Origin: Rhizobiaceae bacterium
Lineage (GTDB): Bacteria; Pseudomonadota; Alphaproteobacteria; Rhizobiales; Rhizobiaceae
DNA length: 5,665 bases
NCBI GenBank assembly: GCA_913776675.1
Contig: CAJYRE010000365.1
Coordinates: 1 to 5,665, forward strand
Reading direction: 5' to 3'
The notes under the pieces are model-generated. The model worked only from the letters and a program-made list of their open reading frames with translations, made no database searches and was not told where the DNA came from. Shown piece after piece: positions 1-4,862 of the stretch (the first letter of the stretch is position 1; each line of letters opens with the position of its first letter). A program made the position numbers and the translations under genes.

Positions 1-554
1 CCATCGGCCTTGTGCATGGCCGCATGACGGGTGCGGAAAAAGACGCCGCCATGCTGGCGTTTAAAAACGGCGAAACCCGCCTGCTGGTGGCCACAACAGT
101 GGTGGAAGTGGGCGTGGACGTGCCCGACGCGACGATTATGGTGATTGAACACGCCGAACGCTTTGGCCTTGCGCAATTGCACCAGCTGCGCGGGCGCGTG
201 GGGCGCGGCGCGGAAGCCTCCTCCTGCATCCTGCTCTACAAAGGGCCTCTGAGTGAAAATGGTAAAGCACGGCTCTCGATCCTGCGCGATAGCGAAGACG
301 GCTTTCTGATTGCCGAAGAGGATTTGAAATTGCGCGGCGAAGGCGAGCTTCTCGGCACCCGCCAATCCGGCACCCCCGGCTTTCGCATTGCCAGCATGGA
401 ATTTCACGCCGACCTGCTGGAAATCGCTCGCAAGGATGCCGCCTATCTGCTGGACCGCGACCCGGATCTAACCTCACCCCGCGGCGAGGCCGTGCGGACC
501 TTGCTCTATCTGCTACGGCGGGATGAGGCCGTTCGGTTTTTGCGGGCTGGGTAA
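1..554 (+). CDS. recG: ATP-dependent DNA helicase RecG, C-terminal part (5' end outside window)
   Basis: RecG is a cytoplasmic superfamily 2 helicase that remodels stalled replication forks and branch-migrates Holliday junctions. The window holds only the last ~183 codons, read in the frame beginning at base 3 and ending in TAA at 552-554. Visible in order: the end of the helicase C-terminal RecA-like lobe with motif V (ATTVVEVGVDVPDA) and motif VI (QLHQLRGRVGRG, with the arginine fingers), then the RecG-specific segment following motif VI (SEDGFLIAEEDLKLRGEGEL and GTRQSGTPGF), which corresponds to the TRG translocation motif, then a helical tail ending DEAVRFLRAG. The tail ends where RecG proteins normally end, so the 3' end looks intact. 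It is convergent with the phytase-like gene, 21 bp stop to stop. Identification is from the motifs and is very secure; regulation cannot be judged because the 5' end is missing. Confidence 0.97.
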   Translation, partial: IGLVHGRMTGAEKDAAMLAFKNGETRLLVATTVVEVGVDVPDATIMVIEHAERFGLAQLHQLRGRVGRGAEASSCILLYKGPLSENGKARLSILRDSEDGFLIAEEDLKLRGEGELLGTRQSGTPGFRIASMEFHADLLEIARKDAAYLLDRDPDLTSPRGEAVRTLLYLLRRDEAVRFLRAG

Positions 555-570
555 GTTCCCGACCCGCAAA
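539..570. terminator. Hairpin at the recG / phytase-like convergent junction
   Basis: TTTGCGGG (539-546) is perfectly complementary to CCCGCAAA (563-570), and an inner GGG/CCC pair (549-551 with 558-560) extends the stem across a small internal loop. The recG stop codon lies inside the loop. There is no clear T-run on the 3' side for either direction, so it is not a canonical intrinsic terminator. Its place between two convergent stops suggests a bidirectional transcription end or an RNA 3'-end stabiliser; that role is inferred. Confidence 0.45.
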
Positions 571-575
571 TAGGT

Positions 576-2054
576 TTACTTCTTCGCCATACCCGGCAGC
601 GTTACGCGGAACACCTGGAACATGGTGTCCACATCTGCGCCGCCTTCGGCCTTGTAGGCGGCTCCGACCTGGTAGCCCTCCTGTGTGAGGAAGTCGTTGT
701 CGTTGGCGATGAACAGGAAATAGTCATCGGGCTTGGCGGGGTCGAGCACGGGGGCAATTGACATGGCTTCCCACTTTTCCGAGAGATTGTTCTTGTCGTT
801 CGGTGCGCCATTGTGCAGGCCAAAGCGGGCGAGGTCTTTGGCATCGTTGATGTCGATGAACGGGGTAACGGCTGCCACCTTCACGGAAGCATCCACAACG
901 CCCTTGGGAGCCACGGGCTTGAGGCCATCAAACTCGGTGTTGGCGATGTCGGTGGCATTGGAGACATCCACAAGGTCAATCTTGCGGTAAACCGAGGTGT
1001 CGCCCTTCAGGCCCTGACCATTGTTGCTGTCGCGGGCCAGCATCAGGAAGGTCTTGTCAGAGAGAGCGAGAATTTCGCTCTGGGCCGCCACGGCGACCTT
1101 GCCCTTGTTATCAAAGGTGGGCAGCGGCACGACATATTCATGCACCAGTTTCAGTTGGTCCACGTCGGAAGCATCATAGACCAGAGCGCGGGTGTTCATG
1201 CGGGTTGAGCTGCTATCGCCGCCGTCCTGACGGGTGGCCGATTGCAACAGGGCAATCAGGAACTTGCCATCGGGCGTCAGAGACAGACCTTCAAAGCCCT
1301 GATTGTTCTGGCGGCCAGTCTCCGGATCTTTCGGGTCCGGCTTTTTGCCGCCTTCACCGACATTGTTGGAGGAGAAGTTCAGCTCACCCTTGCGCATCGG
1401 CAAAAATGCCTTGGGCGGCTGGGTGGCGGAGATCATTTTGCCGTCTGCTGAGTAATGGTAGATGTAAGGACCATATTCGTCGCTGATCATCATCGAGCCA
1501 TCGTTGAGACGCACCACGGCTTCGGGATCGAGCGAGACTTTGCCATTGGTTGCCTGCGGCAGAGCCGGGATTTTGCCCTCTGCGGGACGCACGCCGGATT
1601 CTGGATCAAGTCCCGTGAACGACTTGCCCTTGTTGTCGGTCAGAAGAATGGTATCGGCCAGCTTGGCATCCATCCCGGTCTGCTGCTTGTCGGCGGGGAT
1701 AGCAGCATCGGCGCTCGCAGGTGTCAGGTGGAAATCGATGCGGTTGATGCGGTCGTTATAGTCGGTGGTGCCTTCAACGTTGTAGCCGCGATCGGGCAAC
1801 AGAAGCAGCGAGCCGGAATAGCCGTTGCCATCTTTTTTCCATTTGGTCAGATCCATTGCCATGCCCGAGCCGGAGCCAAAGGTTTCGCCGAATTTGTCTT
1901 TCTGGCTGGCCGGAATGCGCCCGATAGCTACGAGACCATGATTGATAATGGTAACACCATTCGCTGTCACTGAACCTTCAGCAAAAGCCCCATAGGCTGA
2001 GCATAGAGCAACGCCAGCAGCAAGAAATGCTACCGCTTTGGAAAACACTTTCAT
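576..2054 (-). CDS. Exported phytase-like esterase/phosphatase family protein
   Basis: 492 residues from the chosen start. The family is the 'esterase-like activity of phytase' domain (Pfam Phytase-like), an exported, probably beta-propeller fold linked to phosphate-ester hydrolysis; the exact substrate is unknown. A typical Sec signal peptide is visible (KVFSK, hydrophobic AVAFLAAGVAL, AFA before the likely cut at residue 25), so the mature protein should be periplasmic. Family hallmarks: LPDRGYN (~86-92), DEYGPYIYHY (~192-201), NQGFEGLSL (~251-259), LARDSNNGQG (~339-348), KWEAMSI (~427-433) and FIANDNDF (~448-455). The many Asp/Glu/Asn residues in these motifs are consistent with metal binding, which is inferred. 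The frame extends 17 codons further upstream to 2105, but a GGAGGT ribosome binding site and the signal peptide both place the start at ATG 2052-2054. The length is full and there is no frameshift. A putative PhoB box lies ~90 bp upstream, implying induction under phosphate starvation. Family assignment is firm; biochemical specificity is not. Confidence 0.9.
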   Translation of the reverse strand: MKVFSKAVAFLAAGVALCSAYGAFAEGSVTANGVTIINHGLVAIGRIPASQKDKFGETFGSGSGMAMDLTKWKKDGNGYSGSLLLLPDRGYNVEGTTDYNDRINRIDFHLTPASADAAIPADKQQTGMDAKLADTILLTDNKGKSFTGLDPESGVRPAEGKIPALPQATNGKVSLDPEAVVRLNDGSMMISDEYGPYIYHYSADGKMISATQPPKAFLPMRKGELNFSSNNVGEGGKKPDPKDPETGRQNNQGFEGLSLTPDGKFLIALLQSATRQDGGDSSSTRMNTRALVYDASDVDQLKLVHEYVVPLPTFDNKGKVAVAAQSEILALSDKTFLMLARDSNNGQGLKGDTSVYRKIDLVDVSNATDIANTEFDGLKPVAPKGVVDASVKVAAVTPFIDINDAKDLARFGLHNGAPNDKNNLSEKWEAMSIAPVLDPAKPDDYFLFIANDNDFLTQEGYQVGAAYKAEGGADVDTMFQVFRVTLPGMAKK

Positions 2055-2059
2055 TTCTG

Positions 2060-2065
2060 ACCTCC
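2060..2065 (-). promoter_or_regulatory. Ribosome binding site that decides the start of the phytase-like gene
   Basis: Read on the minus strand, GGAGGT lies 5 nt before ATG (2052-2054). It is a near-perfect Shine-Dalgarno sequence. It would fall inside the coding region if the longer frame start at 2105 were used, so it argues for the shorter protein with the signal peptide at its N-terminus. Confidence 0.85.
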
Positions 2066-2143
2066 AAGAATAGCGCGGCATGCGTAAAGTTGCGACAAAG
2101 CGCATCCATTCCCGCAGGCCCTATGTTCAGTTAGAACTTTGAA

Positions 2144-2161
2144 GTGACAAGGACGTGACAA
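2144..2161 (-). promoter_or_regulatory. Putative PHO box (PhoB binding site) upstream of the phytase-like gene
   Basis: On the minus strand two identical heptamers TTGTCAC (2161-2155 and 2150-2144) are separated by 4 bp, giving the 11-bp period of a PHO box. The family consensus is two CTGTCAT-like heptamers with a 4-bp AT-rich spacer; each copy here matches at five of seven positions, and the C-terminal variant CTGTCAC is also common. The spacer (GTCC) is less AT-rich than usual. A possible -10 hexamer TCTAAC (2135-2130) lies 8 nt downstream, close to the ~10-nt spacing at PhoB-activated promoters where the box replaces the -35. That would give a leader of roughly 70 nt. Site identity is inferred from pattern and from the phosphatase-type gene it precedes. 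Confidence 0.65.
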
Positions 2162-2334
2162 AATCGACCTTGTTTCACCGATACCTCATTCATTTATAAG
2201 GTTTTATCCATTTCTATTTTTGCAATAATAAGTTGCAGTTTTGCAATTTGATGATTGATGAATGTATATTTTGAGAATAATTTAATATAATACATGCAAA
2301 GATAGAGGGGGTGCGCACTCTTTAAACGTTCTGC
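2162..2334. other. AT-rich intergenic region between divergent genes, with TTGCAA repeats
   Basis: This stretch separates the divergent phytase-like and tyrosinase-domain genes and is clearly richer in A+T than anything else in the window, especially 2190-2295. It contains three TTGCAA/TTGCAG hexamers (2220-2225, 2233-2238, 2241-2246), the first and third being the palindrome TTGCAA, and a GATGATTGATGA tandem-like run (2250-2261). No gene with a convincing start is seen. The composition suggests a promoter/regulatory region or a junction of acquired DNA. Confidence 0.5.
2286..2291 (+). promoter_or_regulatory. Candidate -10 element for the plus-strand tyrosinase-domain gene
   Basis: A perfect TATAAT hexamer lies in AT-rich DNA 44 bp before the first possible start codon of the downstream frame. 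A -35 at 17-bp spacing would be TGTATA (2263-2268), which matches TTGACA at only three positions, so the promoter is weak or activator-dependent if real. A purine-rich run GAGGGGG (2305-2311) follows but is not placed next to a usable start in the correct frame. Confidence 0.35.
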
Positions 2335-2952
2335 TTGTCTGCGGCCTGTCAGCCTAGCCGCTGCGGTGTTGGCGTGTGTGTTATCACAACATTCTGCTTC
2401 CTGGCTGGCGCAGTGCCGGAAACGGGCATGGTTCGTACACTGCAATCAACCACCGCATCGACTGCCAAGGGCACACGAAAATCTCCGTTGAAGGTCAAGA
2501 TTGATATTGCACAGCATGGTATCAATGCCCTTCTGGCGCGCGTGCCGGCTGGCTCCGGCGTGGATACGATGGGGTTTGTGACGCAGGAAAAAGCCGCCAC
2601 CACACTAAGAGCCTTCGTTGTGTTCCGTGATGTGCAGATCACCGATGTTGTGACCACAGAAATCAAGGTCTTCATTGGCTCAGCACCGTTGGGTGTCAAT
2701 CCGTCCAGCGATGATCGCCGCTATGTTGGCAGCTTTACCAACCTTGAGCATGGCGGGCATTCCAGCCATCATAAGGCAGCACCATCCTTCCTGCTGGATA
2801 TAACCGATGCCATTTTGCGGGTTTATGGCAGTGGCATGGAAAAGACAGGAGATGTGGAGCTGCAATTGCTGCCCGTTTCTGCCCAAGGCGGAGCCGGTAA
2901 GATGGGCACGGTGACTCTCTCAAAGGTCGAAGTGCTGGTCACTGGCGTATAA
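2335..2952 (+). CDS. Stand-alone tyrosinase C-terminal-domain-like protein (catalytic domain absent)
   Basis: 205 residues from a TTG at 2335, or 174 from ATG 2428-2430; neither has a strong ribosome binding site, so the start is uncertain. The frame is open back only to a TAA at 2323-2325. The body resembles the beta-rich domain that follows the dicopper centre in bacterial tyrosinases/polyphenol oxidases: LRAFVVFRDV (~91-100), EIKVFIG (~109-115), YVGSFTNLEHGGH (~130-142), PSFLLDITDAI (~150-160) and a final strand VTLSKVEVLV. In full-length enzymes this domain packs over the copper site. The copper-binding histidine helices are not present here nor in other frames just upstream, so it cannot be a tyrosinase alone. 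With the TTG start a hydrophobic stretch with Cys (residues ~11-27) could be a membrane or export segment. A weak inverted repeat (2957-2963/2980-2986) follows the stop. It may be a remnant of a longer gene or a genuine single-domain protein; similarity is from memory. Confidence 0.6.
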   Translation: MSAACQPSRCGVGVCVITTFCFLAGAVPETGMVRTLQSTTASTAKGTRKSPLKVKIDIAQHGINALLARVPAGSGVDTMGFVTQEKAATTLRAFVVFRDVQITDVVTTEIKVFIGSAPLGVNPSSDDRRYVGSFTNLEHGGHSSHHKAAPSFLLDITDAILRVYGSGMEKTGDVELQLLPVSAQGGAGKMGTVTLSKVEVLVTGV

Positions 2953-3002
2953 TTGCCTTGAATCAGTTGTAACGTCTTCATTCAAGAAAGAGCGTCATGG
3001 GT

Positions 3003-3128
3003 TAGAGCAGTTCCAGGAAAAGTGCGTAGCGGTTTTCCGTCCGGAAATGCGTAAAAACAAAGACTTATAGCATTTCAGTGTTTCCGTGAAACATTGAAAT
3101 GCTATAGTCTCATGGCGCTTTGTTTTTG
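3003..3128. repeat. Rhizobiales-type intergenic palindromic repeat with long hairpin
   Basis: The block begins TAGAGCA and runs through GCGGTTTTCCGTCCGGAAAT and GTAAAAACAAAGA, a series I know as a recurring intergenic repeat in rhizobial genomes. Its second half is a long hairpin: 3061-3084 pairs with 3088-3110 around the 3-nt loop CGT, with one G-T mismatch (wobble in RNA) and one bulged T. Outer arms AAAAACAAAG (3053-3062) and CTTTGTTTTT (3118-3127) are also perfectly complementary, so the structure may extend to ~75 bp with a bulge. A smaller hairpin, GGAAAA (3016-3021) with TTTTCC (3033-3038), sits in the first half. Repeat membership is from memory; the hairpins are seen directly. It could act as a transcription end for the tyrosinase-domain gene or be a neutral miniature element. 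Confidence 0.7.
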
Positions 3129-3155
3129 TAACCCGCAATAACACATGGCAGTAAC

Positions 3156-3190
3156 CGGGAATATGCGGGATTAAACGGGAATATCTGGAA
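3156..3190. repeat. Short direct repeats CGGGA phased at exactly 10 bp
   Basis: CGGGA occurs at 3156-3160, 3166-3170 and 3176-3180, followed in the same phase by the one-mismatch copy CTGGA at 3186-3190. The longer unit CGGGAATAT occurs twice (3156-3164 and 3176-3184). Further related copies, TCGGGA and TCGGGGA, follow at 3204-3209 and 3213-3219 but out of phase. Repeats on one helical face are typical of cooperative protein binding, for example recombinase or excisionase arm sites; here that role is only inferred, prompted by the phage-type genes next to it. Confidence 0.5.
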
Positions 3191-3209
3191 ACATCATGTT
3201 TTGTCGGGA

Positions 3210-3242
3210 GTTTCGGGGAAGTAAGTGAGAATACCCCGAAAC
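3210..3242. repeat. 9-bp perfect inverted repeat after the small minus-strand genes
   Basis: GTTTCGGGG (3210-3218) and CCCCGAAAC (3234-3242) are perfect reverse complements around a 15-nt spacer. On the minus strand it begins 13 nt past the stop of the Trp-rich gene, the place for a terminator, but no T-run follows it. It could also be an operator or recombination site. Confidence 0.5.
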
Positions 3243-3255
3243 GGCACGCGCAAGA

Positions 3256-3468
3256 TCAAGTGGCAGGCTGGGTCTTTGCAGGGCGCTCAGTGAGGCTTTT
3301 GCGCCAGTCACCGGTGAAGCCAAAAGTTGGCGCTAAAATCTCTTCTGAAAACCAAAAATCGGTGAATGGCGCGACGTTTGGAGTGCAGTACCAGTGTGCC
3401 TGGCCGTTTGCATCGATTGCCCACCAACGTGCAGCGCGAGGGGCTTGCTTCCAGTCAATCCCTGCCAC
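3256..3468 (-). CDS. Small Trp-rich phage-type protein of unknown function
   Basis: 70 residues, starting at GTG (3466-3468) with the Shine-Dalgarno GAGGT 7 nt upstream (3480-3476), which supports this non-ATG start. The protein has six Trp residues and the pattern DWKQAP..A.WWAIDANGQAHWY (residues ~5-27), then APFTDFWFSEE (~33-43) and FTGDWRKSLTERP (~51-63). The 'D-W-x-x-A-P ... A-x-D-x-x-G ... W' arrangement is one I associate with small proteins of phages and prophages, where it forms a short domain of unknown role. No signal peptide or membrane helix is seen, so it is probably cytoplasmic. The start lies only 10 bp past the stop of the preceding secreted-protein gene and its ribosome binding site overlaps that stop, so the two are probably translated together. 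Function unknown. Confidence 0.7.
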   Translation of the reverse strand: MAGIDWKQAPRAARWWAIDANGQAHWYCTPNVAPFTDFWFSEEILAPTFGFTGDWRKSLTERPAKTQPAT

Positions 3469-3478
3469 TTACGCTACC

Positions 3479-3775
3479 TCACAAGAAGCCAGCAGATCGC
3501 ATTTGCTCTCTGATTTTCCAACAATACGTAATTGGGCCTTCAGTGGCCACACCGAGTGTGTATTCATTTTTTGCTGATAACACAGTTGAATCGTATACTT
3601 TTTGATCTGCCAGCTTATACATGGCGTTAAACCAGTCATCTACTGGCTTAGAGAGTTCAATCTTGCACATTATTGAAATTTCTCCAAGGCGGATAAGGGC
3701 TGGGGCCTTTAAATCATCAGCGTTGGCGCTCGAAAAAGACATTAAAATAGCTATTAATACGATAGAAAACTTCAT
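3479..3775 (-). CDS. Small exported two-cysteine protein of unknown function
   Basis: 98 residues from ATG 3773-3775, chosen because a perfect AGGAGG (3785-3780) lies 4 nt upstream and the protein then begins with a textbook Sec signal peptide (Lys2, hydrophobic FSIVLIAILMSF, cut after ANA at residue ~19). The frame is open 10 codons further upstream to 3805, but that would bury the signal peptide. The mature part of ~79 residues has just two cysteines (Cys37 in SIMCKIE and Cys85 in ITYCWKI), which could form one disulphide in the periplasm. I recognise no domain. The gene sits directly after the S24 repressor remnant (the TAG stop of the remnant overlaps this ribosome binding site) and directly before the Trp-rich phage-type gene, so all three look like one former operon, probably of prophage origin. 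Base composition is lower in G+C than the core genes. Existence is well supported; function is unknown. Confidence 0.75.
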   Translation of the reverse strand: MKFSIVLIAILMSFSSANADDLKAPALIRLGEISIMCKIELSKPVDDWFNAMYKLADQKVYDSTVLSAKNEYTLGVATEGPITYCWKIREQMRSAGFL

Positions 3776-3783
3776 AAATCCTC

Positions 3784-3978
3784 CTAGATGGACCTTCCAT
3801 ACCACATGACGCGGCCTGCCACTCGGACAAATTCTGCCTCATTGGGCTGAACGTCTTCGGGGCTATATATGTTGTTATCGCTGATCAGCCTGAGCGCTCC
3901 TGTAACGAGAACATGGTTTTTCCGCAATTGCCTTTCACGCCGCAACAGCCGCGTAAACAGCAAAATTTTGGCATTCTG
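3784..3978 (-). pseudogene. C-terminal remnant of an S24-family (LexA/cI-type) phage repressor
   Basis: On the minus strand, from after a TAA at 3981-3979 down to TAG at 3786-3784, there is an open frame of 64 codons whose last ~40 residues have the look of the C-terminus of S24 peptidase-type repressors: ALRLISDNNIYSPEDV followed by EFVRVAGRVMWYGRSI (compare 'LRLISDNP.Y...' and 'V.GRV.W.GR' in the family). The preceding stretch RLLRRERQL may also belong to it. In the intact family this domain carries the Ser/Lys self-cleavage dyad and dimerises the repressor, while an N-terminal helix-turn-helix binds operators. Both the helix-turn-helix and the catalytic Ser are missing: the frame is stopped upstream, and the other two minus frames between here and the DUF502 stop show no continuation. 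There is no plausible start codon with a ribosome binding site. It is best read as a prophage remnant. Confidence 0.6.
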
Positions 3979-4097
3979 TTATCAGACGATCCCGCTTGCC
4001 ACGACGCCTCACAGATCACCGTTTCACTGGACCCCGAACTGAGCGATGGCGCTGGTGCGTCTGTGATCCTTGGGCCGCTCAGGATCGAGCCTTAAGC

Positions 4098-4766
4098 TTA
4101 TGCCTTTATGGATTCCATCACGGGTTTCCAGTCCGGCATAACCAGACCACCCGAAATCAGCAGTTTTGCGCCCTCTTCCGGCGACATATCCAGCAATTTC
4201 AGTTTGCTTTTGGGCACAAACATCAAAAAACCCGCCGTCGGCACCGGCGTTGGGGGCATGAAAACGGCCACCATTTCCTCGCCATTGGTGTTGAGCTTGG
4301 CAGCAATCTCGCCGGTCACATCGGTTGCAACAAACACCAGCGCCCACATGCCGGGGCTTGGAAATTCCACCAGCCCAACCTTTTTGTAGGAATTGGATTT
4401 TTCCTTCAGCGCGGTTTCAAAAATCTGCTTCAGGCTTTTGTGCAGCGTGCGCACCAGCGGCATGCGGTTGAGCAGCGATTCACCAAAATTGACAACCGAG
4501 CGGCCCACGAGATTGCGCCCCAGAAAGCCGATAATGGTGATGAAAACCACCGCAATCAAAAGGCCTGTACCGGGAATGGTGATATTGAAATAATACTGCG
4601 GGTTGTAGCGCTGCGGAATATACGGCGTCACCCAGCTATCGGCCCAATCAATGAACGTGAAGGTCAGCCAAATGGTGATAGCCAACGGCGCACAGATAAT
4701 CATACCTGTCAGAAAATTGGTCCGCAGACGGCCAGCAATCGAAATGATCTCGGGTTTTTCGGTCAT
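4098..4766 (-). CDS. DUF502 family inner-membrane protein
   Basis: 222 residues from ATG 4764-4766; a GTG at 4773-4775 would add three residues. Neither start has a strong ribosome binding site, and ATG is preferred. DUF502 proteins are conserved inner-membrane proteins with no assigned reaction. Visible: a short basic cytoplasmic N-terminus (GRLRTNF), transmembrane helix 1 (~18-40, LTGMIICAPLAITIWLTF), a loop with ADSWVTPYIPQRYNP, transmembrane helix 2 (~64-83, IPGTGLLIAVVFITIIGFLG), then the family-typical soluble domain with NRMPLVRTLHKSLKQIFE (~100-117), FMPPTPVPTAGFLMFVP (~169-185) and SPEEGAKLLISGG (~195-207). Length and motif order are normal for the family. It follows glmS on the same strand with a 96-bp gap that contains a perfect hairpin. 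Family assignment is very secure; function is not known. Confidence 0.95.
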   Translation of the reverse strand: MTEKPEIISIAGRLRTNFLTGMIICAPLAITIWLTFTFIDWADSWVTPYIPQRYNPQYYFNITIPGTGLLIAVVFITIIGFLGRNLVGRSVVNFGESLLNRMPLVRTLHKSLKQIFETALKEKSNSYKKVGLVEFPSPGMWALVFVATDVTGEIAAKLNTNGEEMVAVFMPPTPVPTAGFLMFVPKSKLKLLDMSPEEGAKLLISGGLVMPDWKPVMESIKA

Positions 4767-4821
4767 AAAATCCACTGGGGTTGATTCGCTGATAATCCGC
4801 GAGATTTTTGATTGTTGAGCA

Positions 4822-4849
4822 GTGAACGGCAGTCGTCAATGCCGTTCAC
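4822..4849. terminator. Perfect 10-bp hairpin between glmS and the DUF502 gene
   Basis: GTGAACGGCA (4822-4831) and TGCCGTTCAC (4840-4849) form a perfect 10-bp stem with an 8-nt loop. In the direction of glmS transcription it starts 13 nt after the stop codon, where a terminator is expected. No T-run follows on either strand, so it may be a partial terminator, an attenuator or an mRNA-stabilising 3' stem between the two genes. Confidence 0.55.
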
Positions 4850-4862
4850 CGACACAATCGTG

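Noticed and set aside
1455..1973. Plus-strand 172-codon frame opposite the phytase-like gene
   Set aside because: Antisense shadow of a well-supported gene with signal peptide, ribosome binding site and family motifs.
2018..2054. Lipoprotein signal in the phytase-like protein because of a Cys at residue 18
   Set aside because: The residues before Cys (VAL) do not fit a lipobox, which needs a small residue directly before Cys; AFA at 23-25 is a better ordinary signal peptidase site.
2194..2445. Minus-strand 83-codon frame across the AT-rich intergenic region
   Set aside because: Sequence is low-complexity in its AT-rich half with no domain or ribosome binding site; it overlaps the start of the plus-strand gene.
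2953..3255. Possible CRISPR array or tRNA gene in the gene-free stretch
   Set aside because: The repeats are palindromic or 5-9 bp long without spacer regularity of CRISPR size, and no cloverleaf or tRNA TψC-arm sequence was seen.
4065..4086. GATCCT/AGGATC inverted repeat just after the DUF502 stop
   Set aside because: Only 6 bp with a 10-nt loop and no T-run; too weak to call a terminator.
3913..4095. Plus-strand 60-codon frame between the S24 remnant and the DUF502 stop
   Set aside because: No ribosome binding site before its ATG, no recognisable motif, and it lies antisense to the S24 remnant, which explains part of the open frame.
3996..4784. Long plus-strand open frame of 262 codons opposite the DUF502 gene
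   Set aside because: His/Arg/Gln-rich composition typical of an antisense shadow; the minus strand encodes a complete, motif-bearing DUF502 protein over the same bases.
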